Numbered from the stretch's first letter, positions 1 to 12,815 are shown. The stretch: DNA of 64,000 bases from Epiperipatus broadwayi (GCA_028023455.1 JAQFVV010006221.1:10273011-10337010), one strand, 5' to 3'. A program made the numbers and translations. The notes: generated by a model not told the origin, from the sequence alone.

Positions 1-104
1 AAAACAATTTATAAAATATGCTTTATTAATAAATCATTTAAGAAATATTGATTAGTTTATTGATAGATGTCTAGAATTTCAATTTAGCAGTCAAAACTTG
101 AGTA

Positions 105-1308
105 CACCTGGGTCTCTTTTTACGCAGACTTATTTAACATGATTTTGAAGTTATGCGATTCATTTTTCACCGAAAGTCGAAGTCCGATAATGCGCTATTA
201 CTTTAAATAATAAATTTTGTGCACTTATGTTATATTGAAAGTAATAGCACATTATTGGAATTCGACTTTCATCTTAGTAATTTCAATATTTTCAGTACTT
301 TATAATAGTAAGATTTTATGCAATAATGAAATTAAAATCATGATTTTCACATTTTATGTATACACACATTAAATTTTACAAGATTATAATGTAAATTTGT
401 TCAAACATTGTGCGTGTTAATTTTGCATTTTAAATCACATTCTGTTTTTGCTTTTTAAAAAAGAACGTAATCAATTATTAATCATTTAGTGCCCACAAGT
501 TTATTTTTAAAAGGTCAGTAATAGCAATGGGCACAATTAAAAATTAAAATCTGATTTTTAATTGTAATTAACAATTTAAAAATTACTTATGGGCAACTTG
601 AAATTAATGTGATGTAAAACGAAATTTGATTTTTAAACGGAATTGAAAATTAAAGACAAAAATAAGAATTTAATTTTTAGTTGTTAGTCTTAATTAAATT
701 TTTCCCAACAGTGGTGAATAAATGTCTTTTTATTATCATAAGTCTAAGTTCATAAACAATTAATAAAATCATCGTCGTCGTCAACAGAAAACCATTAACA
801 CAACATGAGAGTGAACTTGGCGCTAGTTGTATTTCCTCTTGTGAGAATAATTGCTGAGATATTCTTGACTTCATTTAAGGAGAAGCCAAATGCATCACAT
901 CACATGAGAATCTGATTTTTTACTAGTTTGCAAACGAACGTCTTTTGGGGCAAATAGCGATAATAATTAAAATGTGTATAAAAAAATTTAAATTACTGTA
1001 CTGTAAATTATGCATAAAAATATATTATTTTGAATAAAATTAAATATTATAGTTAAAAAAAGTTTGTCCTGTATCATTTTTTTTTTCAAATTTGAAATTT
1101 TTTATTAGTCATATTTTATTTCCTTATTTTTTTTTTTTGCGCGAATTTTAAAGTAATTTTACGTTGGTGCTTTGCTTTTATGCGAATTTTGAAAAATCAC
1201 AGACCGCATCTCCCCTTTTTTCAATGTAAGTTACGTCTATTTTTGCACGATTTTGTTTGTGTGTGTTTTCTGAGGAACCTATCTATCGTGTATAACGAGA
1301 CCCAGGTG
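105..1308. mobile_element. pogo/Tigger-like non-autonomous DNA transposon, copy 1
   Basis: The ends are inverted repeats: CACCTGGGTCTC begins at 105 and its complement GAGACCCAGGTG ends at 1308. Each end is flanked by the dinucleotide TA (103-104 and 1309-1310), the target duplication expected of Tc1/mariner/pogo elements. The ends and a central block (about 780-900) match the second copy at 9190-10170. The central block read on the minus strand gives a short peptide-like stretch shared by all three copies (a third fragment lies at 14328-14424). It could be the last trace of a transposase, but no DDE motif is visible and no intact gene remains. This copy carries extra sequence near 170-270 and 500-700 that copy 2 lacks. 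The assignment to pogo/Tigger rather than another TA-duplicating family is inferred from termini and length. Confidence 0.75.
172..270. repeat. Small foldback element nested in the pogo-like copy 1
   Basis: Arms of about 33 bp at 172-204 and 238-270 are inverted copies of each other with few mismatches, separated by about 33 bp. Copy 2 of the host element lacks this block at the corresponding place (just after the GCGATTCAT motif), so it is a nested insertion. I could not fix a target duplication. Confidence 0.6.
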
Positions 1309-1310
1309 TA

Positions 1311-3667
1311 TATTAAATTAGAGTATACTGTTCTAAGTAATTATGTTAAATAAACTTCTATAGATGTTTACCATTTATGGTCTATTAAATATGTTAAAGT
1401 TTATTTTGGTTTGTTTAGGAGTAAAATACCTTTAAAAATAATATTTAATTTGGGCAATATTTGAGTGAAAATAGTTTTGTATTTGATAAATTTGTTAATT
1501 AGTTTAATTTTATTTTAATTATTATTATGTTTAAAAGTAGGCTATTATTTCCTGAAATACATGTGTGTATGATATTTGGTACATGTATGGAAAAGAAGAC
1601 TGGAAATTAATTAATTTTAAAAATAATAATACTTAATAACAGTTTTAATAATAATGATTATAGTAATATTAAGAAAGAACTCTCAAATAAAATAAAATTA
1701 ACGAGTGTTTTAAATAAAGGATATGTTAAATTAAAAAAGTGCATTTTAAAATGAAATATATTATTTGATTAAACTAAATAATTTTTCTTAAAAATAATTA
1801 TTCAACTGTCTAGACAAACATGTGTTTAAGCAATTTCTTTAATTAGAAAGATCAAAGTCAGTCAAATTAATTAAAATATTGAAGTAATGCTAGTATTAAA
1901 TGTCCTGCCTCCAATGCTTCAAGTTCATTGCATAATAGCATGTTATCTGAGATAGAATGCAATACAAGACACACATGGATATATAAAAAGGACAAGTTTT
2001 AAAAATAAAATTGGGGTTGGAATTATAGAAAGAAGAAAACAAAGAAGAAAAGGAAAAAAGAATGAAATAGTTTTAATAACAAAGTTAATTAGTTTTCACT
2101 TTTATTTTTTATCTTTATTAAATTTCAAGTTAAGTTAATTTCGATGTTTGGATAAAAGGTAAAATTATCATTATACTGTTGTTATCCTACAGTGTGTGTC
2201 CAACTATGCATCAAATAATATTGTTAAAGAAAATGTTGAATTTGTGCTATCTTTAAAAAATGCAAACTTCACACTGTTTCAAAATAAATTATAAAGATGT
2301 TGGAATAAAATGCTACCAGAAAACAATGAAATATCAGCAGATAAACACTTATTTTTACCTTATTATACACATTGTTAGTTAATTTGAAATTTTTTGTTAT
2401 TATTCATTAATTCTAATATTTATATATATATAATTTGGAACTGACATTTTAACAAGCTATCAATTTATTTTTCATGACTTCAGCAATTTTAATTTTAAAA
2501 CAAATAAGTTATATAGAACATCGTTAGTAAAAGACTACCATATTTTTTTTCACATAAAATGTAAAACTGTATATTTTGTTTATGTTAAGCTGAAAGGAAC
2601 GTAAAAGATGAATTATTTTCAAGTTTCAACCAGGGTTGAGAATGAGACAAATTGTGATACCTTCAAAGCACTTTTTATAAATTTAATGGCGAAAAAATTA
2701 AAATTTATTTTTTCAAAACTTTGAAAAAGACTTTGATATTTTTTATTTTTCAGCCAATGACAATTATTATTATTATAATTGATTAAGTATCAAGAATTAG
2801 TCCACTCATTGATTGTTGGTTTATTTTGTTACACAAGTAAAAAAGTAGTAGTTCAAACTCTTTTTATGCTTAAAGGTTGATTAAATAATGTTCAACTTAT
2901 GATGGAACTTTGTCATTCATTAATTGTTAAAACTACTCTTGACTTTACACATTGTTATTGAATGTTTTTACCACGAAGCATATTTTAAAGATTTTCTCAA
3001 TTGGAACTCTTACATGTGTATTTTCTTTCAATACCTATAATGAAAAACTTGTAAAATATTTTCCAGCTAAGAAGAAAATCAAAAGTGTCTCCTTGCTAAA
3101 GGGACTAATTCTTATTATAAAGGGAGGAAAACTTTAATTCTTTCAGTTGATGGGTAAAACAAATGCAGCATGTGTAAATATGTTTCATAGTTTAAAATTT
3201 ATTTTGTATTATATAATTGTAATCTTATATTTTATGTCTTTGTTATTAATATACTTTTCATAGTATTAAGGGAATATGTGTTTCCTGCCCAAGGATTTAG
3301 TGAGAAACAAACATGTTAATTTTTTTTAATGATATACATTCAGATAACTATTTTCTTTAGACTCCTATTGAGAGTTCTTTGAAATGATGTTTGATATAAC
3401 ATAATGAATTGTCATACTAGGATAAAACAGCCCTTATATTTAATATGTGTGGACATTTCAGTGCATAAAAATTAGGTAGCATATAAAATTATAATATGTA
3501 GTTTTGTTATACCATAAATTGGATGATTTATTATACATATGAGAATGTGTGCAAGTCATTATTAATATATTATTATTGCTATTATTATTATCTTATTTAG
3601 TTACTGACATGCTGCTTGAAGTCAGCTGTTAATTTAGCAATTGGTGCTGATATTTATTCTTTTACTA
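1311..3667. other. AT-rich non-coding stretch, nothing recognised
   Basis: Homopolymer-rich and AT-rich sequence. The only open frames are short and of low complexity (for example 2952-3137) and show no motif. No tRNA, repeat pair or foldback was recognised. Confidence 0.5.
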
Positions 3668-3863
3668 TTGCATATATTCAGCCTCTCTATGAAAGAGAGA
3701 TTGTGGATTATTAATCTTTCAGCATTGATTGTACCTAGATAACAGGTGCCTATTTGTATATTGTTTATATGCTCAGCCCCTTGATGAAAAAGAGAATTTA
3801 GCTTATTAATTTTTCAGCACTGCCTGTACATAGATACTGGATGCCTATTTATATAATGTTTAT
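3668..3863 (+). repeat. Two-copy diverged tandem duplication, unit about 97 bp
   Basis: Copy one runs about 3670-3766 and copy two about 3770-3863. Both contain, in the same order, a TCAGCC start, an AAAGAGA block, TTATTAAT..TTCAGCA, a TGTAC..AGATA block and GCCTATTT..ATA..GTTTAT. The copies differ at many positions, so the duplication is not recent. No coding potential is visible. Confidence 0.6.
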
Positions 3864-5159
3864 TATCCACCATGCCTATATTGCAATGTTTAAAGGTGTT
3901 ACAGATTATTTAAAAGCATTTCAAGGCATATTTATTTTAAAGGTATTCACAATCTACTGCAATTTAATGTTAAAACAGTTCTTGAAGTGTAATATGTATA
4001 TTATATCAATTTCCACACCTCTCATATGTATCATTAGTATTTCAACGGTATACTTATAATTTATACAATATGCTGTCTTTGTAATGTAAGAACAAATGCT
4101 TTTTCACACTGGTTTTGAAACAGTTGTTATCAATGGGTAGTTAACATTACTCTAGTGGCCTGATATATATATATATTAATTGTTTTATCTTGAGTTCAGA
4201 ATAATTGGGAAAATGTGTTAGATACTAAGGACGAGAACTTAATAAATAATGCAATAAGTCATTATTATAATTTGTAGCAATACTTAAATAGGATATTTAT
4301 TGTAAAATTGTTTAAAATCTTTATTATCTTAATTTATTAAATTAAAATTATTATTTTTAAATATTTATTGTAATAAATTTTAAATATTTATTTATATTGT
4401 AAATAAATGTTTTTGTTATTATTAAAATACCTTTCTGTTTTCGTTGCCAATATTACTGCATCCATTAACCAGAAAATCTCATAATAAAGTTTTATTATTC
4501 ATTGTTTTAAAAAGAATACATTTCAATGATCACATATTATCATTTATTTGATTTACTTATCCATTTCACCTGCATTGTGGCAAGTCACATACCTCGTTAA
4601 TTACTATTTATTTAAGAGTGAATTTATAATGCTGTGGGTAGCATAAAATATACCCTTTCTACCTGTTGCACTACTTCATCTGTATGTAATTAGTATAAAT
4701 TCGTTTATTATAAGATTATAGTTTTAATTATACTTATGTGCTGTATAAATAAAATATCTATACAGGAAGAAAATTCAAACTGCTTTAAAGAATGTAGTAT
4801 ATATGAACCCTGAGAGAGGAAGTTTCAGACTCATTATTTAAACTGTATGGTCATATTTTATTAAGGTAATTATTATTGTTGTTGTTATAAATAATTGTAT
4901 TCATTATATATAATTTGTAATATGAAATAATCTGAGATTTGAGTTTTGATATAAGATGCATTTGATAGACTTATTTGTAGTCGGCTTCATGCTATTTCTC
5001 TGCTCTGCATTGGAAGGTTACAGTTGGTGGATTTTGGGAACCAATGTTGTGACCTGTGTAGGTTCATATTCTGTGTTTGTTACATGGGTTACAATGTATA
5101 CATATATAATAAATCTAACAATGCTCAAGGCTAGACAAGTATTCTATGTAAATACATGA
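3864..5159. other. AT-rich non-coding stretch, nothing recognised
   Basis: No repeat partner, RNA gene or credible open reading frame. Frames at 3841-4059 and 4956-5159 are short, begin or end inside AT-rich sequence and show no domain. Confidence 0.4.
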
Positions 5160-5509
5160 AAGCAGCCAACATTTGAACAATATCAATACCATTAACAATC
5201 AACAATCTCAATTTGTTATTAAGACAACCTCCTTTAATCAATAAAGATGGAAATCCACCTTTATTTATGGTCTAACAGGTCTATATAAACACTAAAGATT
5301 GCAGACTACATTTACCTGATTTATTTAAACATTGTGTTAATAATTTCAATCTCTGCAGTCACGTTGCAATGTTTAATGTCTATACAAACTTATTAGTCCA
5401 CAGGTAAAAGTAGATTTCCACCTTTTATTGATTAAAGGAGGTTGCTTTGACAACAAATTGAGATTGTTGATTATTAATGATATTGATATTGTTTAAGTAT
5501 TGACTGCCT
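5160..5509. mobile_element. Foldback/MITE with arms of about 103 bp
   Basis: The left arm (5160-5262) and right arm (5404-5509) are inverted copies over about 103 bp with scattered mismatches, around a loop of about 140 bp. Recognisable paired words are CAACAATCTCAATTTGTT on the left and its complement near 5452-5470 on the right. The inner arm resembles the inner arm of the larger foldback at 45158-45560 (shared GGAAATCCA and GACAACC / GGCAACC blocks), so the two are probably diverged members of one family. No transposase is present. Confidence 0.7.
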
Positions 5510-5529
5510 TCATATATTAGTTGTGGTTT

Positions 5530-5549
5530 ATATATATATATATATATAC

Positions 5550-5596
<47 letters not shown>

Positions 5597-5708
5597 CAAA
5601 AACAAGCCAAAAACCTTTTAACCTGCCTATAGCTTGCACTTTATGATCACAGATGGAGTATTTTTTGTAAACAAGCTTGAGTGGGCTATTGGTAGAACTC
5701 CATCTGTG

Positions 5709-5745
<37 letters not shown>
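5530..5745. repeat. (TA)n arrays bracketing a short hairpin
   Basis: TA dinucleotide runs lie at about 5531-5550, 5555-5595 and 5715-5745. Between the last two, GATCACAGATGGAGT (about 5645-5660) recurs inverted at about 5698-5713, so the spacer can fold into a hairpin whose ends abut the TA runs. This is consistent with a small TA-targeting MITE that landed in a TA microsatellite. Confidence 0.6.
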
Positions 5746-5749
<4 letters not shown>

Positions 5750-8391
5750 TGCCAACAACTTGATGAGTCAATGTAATAAATTAAGCACATTAATCTATAA
5801 TTAAATAATGATCCAAAATAAAATTTCAAGTTCACTAATTGCCTTGAGAGGAAAACTAATGACAGTGGATTTATAATTTAGTTTTGGCTAGTTATTTTAT
5901 TGCAAATTGATGTACCTTTCATATATATATAAATATTATTTTCTAATAAATATATATATTATTTTCTAATAGTTTTAATATGTAAATAATTTTAGGGCTT
6001 ATCAAATATTTAATACTTAAAAAAGCAAAGTTCAATTATATTACTAAGATAATTCATAAATTAAATCGTCAAAGAATCATTTATAAATTAACTTGGAAAT
6101 AATATTTCATCAGATTTGACTTTTGGCTTGTTATATAGTAAAAAATCAAACACTGATACTCGAAAAAACCTATATATAATTACTTATTTGGATAATATAA
6201 TAATGCAGTCTTGCTAAACCAATTGTTGCAGGGTCTTTTGGCCTTCTTCATGCCATCAAATGGTGATAAAGTCTAACCATTGGTGTGTCTAGTATCCAAG
6301 CAAACATGGAATGATTTAAAAGAAAGTTCTCATGGATTCAGAACATTTTCTATGAAATCAGGAGCTTTATGAGTTCAACTTCATTGTGGAAATTGTTCTA
6401 AGTGGTTGGAGTTTGGAATCATTCAACATGCACGAATAAAAGAGAGACATCATCTTCCAAGGACACTGACAGCACTCTTACAAATTTTAACCATTTATTT
6501 TTAAAGAAACCTAAATTTTTGTTTATTTTGATGCTTTTGAATATTTTATATTTGTATTTTGGTGTATACTGAGAGTGGAGTTATGATTTTTCTCACCTTT
6601 CTACTTATTTGCAGAAACATTTTTTTCCCTTCTATAATCTTAAAATTTAAAGAACTCATTATGCTTAAATTTTGATAGAGAGAGAAAAATATATTTGCAC
6701 AACTCTTGGTGTACATATACAATTTATGTGGGTAAATAAAATCTTATTATAATTGGGTACATTAGACTTGATGTCTGGACCTTGACTTAAAAGACAAAGG
6801 TAAGATTTTTAACCATCTACATTTAATTAAGTATTTAGTGTATAAAGTTAAATATTCATTTAACAATTAATTATATATGAGTAATTTTCCTGATGTATGA
6901 TTAACTGTCTTACAAACGAACTCTATCTATAAATCATCAATTAGCAATCCATAGACATAAGTTTAATATACATTCAGATAACACAATCTAATTAAACTTT
7001 AAACACCTAATAATATAGTTGATTCTTAGGATAATAGTTACATTATTCTACAGTGTTATGCATTGTAATTTTATTTTTTAAGTGATATGTTTAATATTTA
7101 ACTTACTTCTGTTGTTCAGGTTGGGGTATATGACCATGTTATTGTAACCATGAATCAACAGTAGTATTAAGTTGTATTATAGTAAAGACATGTATCCATA
7201 CTTTATTATATTTATGTTTATATTTTATTAAATTATAATTGTTATAAATTTGGAACCCAGATTTTGTTAATAAATATTTCTTGTTTGAAGTTAAAAAATC
7301 TTTGTTTCTCTGGTCTCTAGATTATCATGCATCATTCATACTTCACTCACCAGGATATCTATTGTACATGTTCACACATCTTTTATATATATTCATGATA
7401 TTTACATGTGAGGACTTAAGAATACATTCATTAGTAAAAAAGCCATTAGGAACCTATGTAGAGGTTACATTATTGCCATCCTGTTTAAATTCATCCTTGA
7501 GTAGAGTTAAAGCCAAATTTCTTCACTGAGTTTGAACTCCGAGACATAATAGGACCTGTAAATTGAGGGGGCTCTGGGTATACCATTTTAAATTGTATTT
7601 TGACCATATTTTAAAATTTAGCTCAACTTTTGTAGACAAGCTCAAATATTGGTCAGGTATAATGTAGACCTTCTCCCGTATTCTCCATCAACAATATTCC
7701 ATTTCTCGCCATTTCATTTTGATACATTGAGCATCCGGTTTGGAAATTGATCCAGACTTAGGTCCATTACAATATATATATATAAACTGTTGATAAATAA
7801 TTATATGATAATAAATAATGGTAATCAAATTATCTAACATCTACAACAGAATTTTAGCCTTAGTCTTATATAACCATCAATCAATTATTATTATACATAA
7901 AAACATCAAGTTTAGAGAGGTTTCAGTTTTTTATAAAAAAATACGAATCTGGTAACTCTATAGGAATAATTAAAAATGAATTTTCAGATAATACTTTTAT
8001 ATAAGATAAAGCTATTTTTAAATTCACTATAATTTTTTCAAATATTTTTAACAAAATATTTATTTAACTATATAAGTCAAGTAAATGTGATTTGTCACCT
8101 CGATTATTTTAGCAATTCTAAGTACTTGTAAATAATACATGTAACTTTTATATGGTTGGCATAACCTGTTATAAAATAAGTTGTCATTATATAATTTTAT
8201 TTTTCAAAGCAATTTATAAAATTGTCATATTGTCTACTCTGTTATAAACGTAATGATCTGTGAATAGTTAATTAACAATGATTAGTTCTCTAAAAACCCT
8301 TGGCTTGAAATATCTTACACATTTTTGTAATATTTCACATCTCTATCACATTAACAATTTTTACTGTGTTTGCTTTTTTTTTTTTTTGAAA
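5746..8391. other. AT-rich non-coding stretch with a less AT-biased patch
   Basis: Mostly AT-rich filler. A patch at about 6225-6480 and another at about 7530-7760 have a more balanced composition and may be old single-copy or decayed coding DNA. Their translations gave no motif I recognise, and neither patch recurs in the window. The frame at 7281-7529 (82 codons) is not credible as a gene. Confidence 0.35.
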
Positions 8392-8922
8392 TTGTAATAA
8401 ATTCCTTGCCACAACATACTAATTTTATATTGGAACCAATTGTTTTCTATAACAACTTAAAATATAATTTCAGGTGAAATTTCTAAAGAATGTATCATTT
8501 GTTTAAGTCTTAGTTATCAGGTTTAATGATTCAACACTAACAGATGTTATAATTTTTATTGTACTGTGAATAAAAACAGAATGAATATTATTTTGTTTTA
8601 AATATATTCTTAAATAAATAAAATAAACATTTTACATTATATACAAAGCTCTCGTATAATTGAATATTGATTGGTTATCGATTTTTTTAACAGACAAACA
8701 TGTAAGAATATATGCAAAATTAAAAACAATATATATATATATCATAAGTTCTACTTAACAATAAAAATATATGCTAACATTCACAATAGAATTTTTGATC
8801 TGGAAATAAATCTTCTAAGAAAACATAAAATATATGAATATCTATGTTTGAAAATGCAAAAACAAAGAGTATTTTTTGTTAATAATTTTTATTAGTCATT
8901 CATTAGACTAGAGATGATCTAC

Positions 8923-8959
8923 TAATGAGTAATATTTCTGTAGTAAATATTACTCATTA
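8923..8959. repeat. Short palindrome, shrunken version of a foldback
   Basis: TAATGAGTAATATTTCTGTAG is followed almost at once by its partial complement ending ATTACTCATTA. In unit B the same arms enclose a loop of about 100 bp (12672-12815), so unit A holds an internally deleted form. Confidence 0.65.
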
Positions 8960-8962
8960 AAG

Positions 8963-9136
8963 CAATGGCTCTCAACCTTCCTAATGCCATGACCCTTTCT
9001 TATGTTGTGGTGACCCCAACTTTAATTTTGCTATGTTATGAATCGAAAATATGTATTTTCCAATTGTCTAGGTAACCTCTGTGAAAGGGTTGGTTGAGCC
9101 TCAAAATGGTCATGACCCACAGGCTGAGAATCACTG
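8963..9136. mobile_element. SPIN-like non-autonomous hAT element
   Basis: The 174-bp element is flanked by a perfect 8-bp target duplication, CATTAAAG (8955-8962 and 9137-9144), the hallmark of hAT transposons. Its ends are imperfect inverted repeats: CAATGGCTCTCAACCTTCCT on the left, and on the right GAGAATCACTG preceded by GACCCACAGGCT. Internal words such as TGTTGTGGTGACCCC, GTTATGAATCG, TGTGAAAGGGTT and CATGACCCACAGG match what I recall of the SPIN (Space Invaders) hAT-Charlie family of tetrapods and some invertebrates. Many CpG positions of that consensus read TpG or CpA here. There is no coding capacity. The family call rests on memory of the consensus and needs an alignment. Confidence 0.85.
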
Positions 9137-9189
9137 CATTAAAGAGAACTGTTTGTTTGTTGTTGTTGTTTTTAAAAAAAAAACAAGTA

Positions 9190-10170
9190 CACCTGGATCT
9201 CATTTTATGCGGATTATTTTAATGCGATTTTGACGTTATGCGATTCATATTTCTTCTTAATATCTTTTTATATTTCACTATATTTATTAGATATGAAGAA
9301 ATTTAAATTATTAATAACTTATTTTCATTTGAAATACTTTTTTTTTCCCCAAAATATAATGTTATATTAGCAGCTAACGTGAATATGGCCTGAAGTAGTA
9401 ATTAGATTTTTAGCTTCTATGTAAATAACCTATTTATACTAATGAGTTAATAATAATAATAGATTTATACTTACATATAAAAATATCACAATAAATATTC
9501 AAAAAATTTAAACTTTTAAAACCTACTTTGTTATATATAACAGAAATAAATAATCTTTTGGATTTTTAAAATAAAAAATGAAGATTTTATAAGCTGAAAA
9601 TAATCTTTCTAATGATAATGTATAATATTTTGTTTTGATTGCGATTTCATTTTTTTAATATAGAAACAGAAAACCATTAACACAACATAAGACAGAAAGT
9701 GGTGTTAGTTGTACATCACACCATGAACAAAAATAAAGTGGTCAACAGGTTTCTCTGGGCATAATTGCTGAGAGATTGTTGACTTCGTTTAAGGAGAAGC
9801 TACAATACATCACATCGCATTGAGTCTGATTTCTTACCAATTTACAAATGAACGCTAGCAGTAATGTTAAAATATGTATGAAAAATTTAAAATTAAATAC
9901 TGTAGTAATAAAAAAAAGTAAAAAAAAAGTTTGTCTTGTATTAATTTTTTTCAAATATTTGACATTTTTTATTAGTCATACTTTAATTGCTTATTTTTTT
10001 AATGTGAATTTTAAAGTAATTCTTTCTTGTTGCTTTGCTTTTATACGAATTCTGAAAATTACAGCACCTATCCCCCATTTTTCAAGATAAGTCAAGTCTA
10101 TTTTTGTGTGATTTTTTTTAATGTAGGTTTTCTGTGGAATGTATCTACTGCATAAAACAAGACCCAGGTG
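9190..10170. mobile_element. pogo/Tigger-like non-autonomous DNA transposon, copy 2
   Basis: The 981-bp element starts CACCTGGATCTC and ends GAGACCCAGGTG-like (ACAAGACCCAGGTG), flanked by TA at 9188-9189 and 10171-10172. Unit B preserves the uninterrupted target, CAACAAG-TA-TACAG around 12868-12880, so insertion duplicated a single TA. The block at about 9675-9840 matches copy 1 (about 785-900) and the fragment at 14328-14424. Read on the minus strand it forms part of an open frame (9742-9954), which is probably relic transposase sequence or chance. Length and internal sequence are too short for an autonomous element. Confidence 0.85.
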
Positions 10171-11493
10171 TATACAGTTTTAACATTACAATAGTAAAAC
10201 AAGATATCATTGAAATTTAATTGTTGTTTTTTATATTTTTTGATAGGAATATTGTTGATTGTAAATAATGTTTTTAAGTTAAATTAATATTAATTGAAAT
10301 ATCTGCAAGAAGTAATCATCATTCATAGATTACATATGATCATCATACATTGGTTAATATTTTATATTTCCAATCTGGTTTAGGATTTTATTGCAAAAAT
10401 ACAATTCAAGCAACCTAGCTAACTACCTAATAATGGTCAGTAAATAGGTATCTAGACATTTTTAATTAGGCATAAATAAGAATAGAAACCATTCAATTTC
10501 TCAATGTAGGTTTTGTGAAGCCTATTAATAATTTCTTCTTCATTATTTCTTGATGAAAGGGGGGGGGGGTGTTAGAGAAGCTATCGCATTATAGTAAGCT
10601 ATTTAAAAGCTATTTTACATTTGTATATATAGTATATAAATTTGTGTTTGTATATATAGCTTGTATATACAAACAGAAAACTATCTGCACATCAATGAAT
10701 ATGTAATAAGAAAAGGGGATTAAAAAAATAGTTATAAAAATTTATCTTCTTTTCCTAAAATAGGAAATCAATAATATTAACTGTACTTTCAATATTTTTT
10801 CAACAATAAAATATAAACACTCTATTCAGACAAATATATTAAGTTTTATTTTTTAAAAATGACCCACTTATGATTAAACGAAGGTTAAAGCTTTCAAAAA
10901 GCAAGTTATATTTTTGCATTAACAATAACATAGAATATATAAATAAAAAAGAAAGAAAAAACATTTCCTTTACTCCTACAATTTATATTTCATATGTTAA
11001 GTTCTGTGTTTAAATGTTGATATATATTCTTATGGGAATAAGTGTAAAAAATAATACCTGGTCATTGGTGAAGACAATTTGCCATTTCCTGCCACCCCTT
11101 TAAATACAATATATTCTATTCTTAAAAGTATTTTACATACTACAATCAGCTAAGATATTAGGCTACATCATATGTGACATGTAGTTAATTCATCAACATA
11201 GTGCAATTCGATGTATAATCAAATTTTATTAAAACCTTTTTTAATAATGCCTAAAAAATATTTAATTCCTTTATATACATGCACGTATGTATTTCTAGAA
11301 ATTGTATTATGTTTATTCTTACATTTTAACGTTGTAAACATTAGAAAATTATTATGCTAAATACATTCAAGATATCTTCAATTAGTACAAGTCCCCACGT
11401 AGCTCTATAAATTCCAATGTAATAATAATAATAACAATCATTTAATTAATAATTTGTAAAACGCCTACTCATTATGTAAGTAATACACATTAA

Positions 11494-11626
11494 GGCTATA
11501 ACCTTAAGACTATGCACCTAAATACGTCATCAGTAGGGACCTCTACACTTTTAAAGTCGTTAATCTTGTGTTAAGATTTGTAGAGGTTCCTGCTGTCATA
11601 TTTAGCGCAGTCTTAAGGTTATAGCC
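11494..11626. mobile_element. Foldback MITE with arms of about 54 bp
   Basis: The left arm starts GGCTATAACCTTAAGACT and the right arm ends with its complement. The inner arms share CTAAATACG..CAG..GACCTCTAC and its complement, leaving a loop of about 25 bp. The unit B copy is split by a 1.95-kb insertion (14307-14327 and 16279-16353), and a degenerate piece lies at 53198-53257. It is a small non-autonomous family of at least three members. Confidence 0.75.
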
Positions 11627-11904
11627 ATAATATATATTATTTATATATTTATTGTATGATAATTGTGAATAAGTATTTTTTAATAAATACTATATATTTA
11701 CATGTTTTGCCACAGCATATTAATTTTACATTGGAATCAATTGTTTTCTATGACAACCTAAAATATAATTCCAGGTGAAATTTCTAAAGAATATGTCATT
11801 TGTTTAAGTCTTAGTTATCAGATCCAATGATTCAACAACAACTGATGTTATAATTTTTATTGTACTGTGAATAAAAACAGAATGAATATTATTTTGTATT
11901 ACAT

Positions 11905-12362
11905 AGTAGAGATGTCTGCCCATCTCTTGTATATGTATTAAATGGATTATTTCCTGTACACGAGGGGTCATATTGACCCTAGGTCAACATGGGTGTGACA
12001 AGAATCTCATCCTCAGGGTGGCCTTTGAGTGTTCCATCATCAGATTTTCAATTGGATGGATGGTTGAAGAGTTGGAGGAGGAGTAGATTGAAGCCTGTCC
12101 ATTAAAGTATGGAGATTGGCTATCTTAATATATATATCTGAGCACTCATAGCATATATGTGTAGAGATGGTAATCTGGACCAACTGATGATTTCTGGTTT
12201 AGCATGAAATACGTATATTGTGATTATTTATCTTTTCAACATATATGTGTTCAAGTGTATCAGTGTTATGAGATAGAGTGGAGAGTGGTGTGAAAGTGTG
12301 TGCTCATATACCCTATATATTACATATATAGACACAGGTATATAATAAGCCTGTGTTTCAGT
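11905..12362 (+). mobile_element. Dispersed repeat inserted in unit B
   Basis: Unit A reads straight through this position (near 8596-8612), so the block is an insertion of about 455 bp. Related sequence occurs at 43750-44220 and 44260-44670, with shared words such as GGTCAACATGGGTGTGACA, TGTTCCATCATCAGAT, GAGATGGTAATCTGGAC and ATACGTATATTG..GATTATTTATCTTTT. No coding potential or clear terminal repeats were found. The class is unknown. Confidence 0.65.
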
Positions 12363-12671
12363 TATTAAATAAATAAAATAAACATTTTACATTATGTACA
12401 AAGCTCTCATATAATTAAAAATTGGATTGGTTATCAAACTTTTTTTTAACAAAGATATAAGAATATATGCAAAATTAAAAACAATATATATAATAAGTTC
12501 TAATTAACAATAAAAAGATATGATAACATATACCATAAGATTTTTGATCTGGTAATAAATCTCCTAAGAAAACACAAAATATATGAATATCTATGTTTGA
12601 AAATGTAAAAACAGAGGGCACTGTTTGTTAATAATTTTTATTAGTCATTCATTAGAGTAGATATGATCTAA

Positions 12672-12815
12672 TAATGAGTAATATTTCTGTAGTGTAATTT
12701 TCACTACACCACTCTCACATAAGACAGGGAAGGTGTTAAAAGAGGATAGAAATCAGTTCCTGCTTTGCACAAAAGTGGTTTAGTAAAAATTACTCTACAG
12801 AAATATTACTCATTA
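12672..12815. repeat. Foldback element with 21-bp perfect arms
   Basis: The left arm (12672-12692, TAATGAGTAATATTTCTGTAG) and right arm (12795-12815) are exact complements. Pairing continues inward through an AGTGGT/ACCACT word. The loop holds a less AT-rich segment around 12720-12770. A related decayed end lies near 16700-16725. Confidence 0.7.

Larger units (their letters stand above)
8392..11700 (+). repeat. Unit A of a large tandem duplication
   Basis: This block aligns along its length with 11701-16430. Paired landmarks include the CAACATA / CAGCATA start, the GAATGAATATTATTTTGT block (8580s and 11880s), a block around 8610-8900 matching 12365-12660, one around 10175-11490 matching 12876-14305, and the hairpin element at 11494-11626. 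Identity is high in the last segment, with scattered substitutions and small indels. Unit A contains two insertions that unit B lacks (8963-9136 and 9190-10170). Confidence 0.85.

Noticed and set aside
5646-5712. CRISPR-like or regulatory hairpin between TA runs
   Set aside because: Single inverted pair with no repeated spacer structure. Better explained as a small foldback in a TA microsatellite.
12020-12060. Additional hammerhead (CTGATGA on the minus strand near 12040, also near 44447)
   Set aside because: No self-complementary stem II and no GAAA at the right distance.
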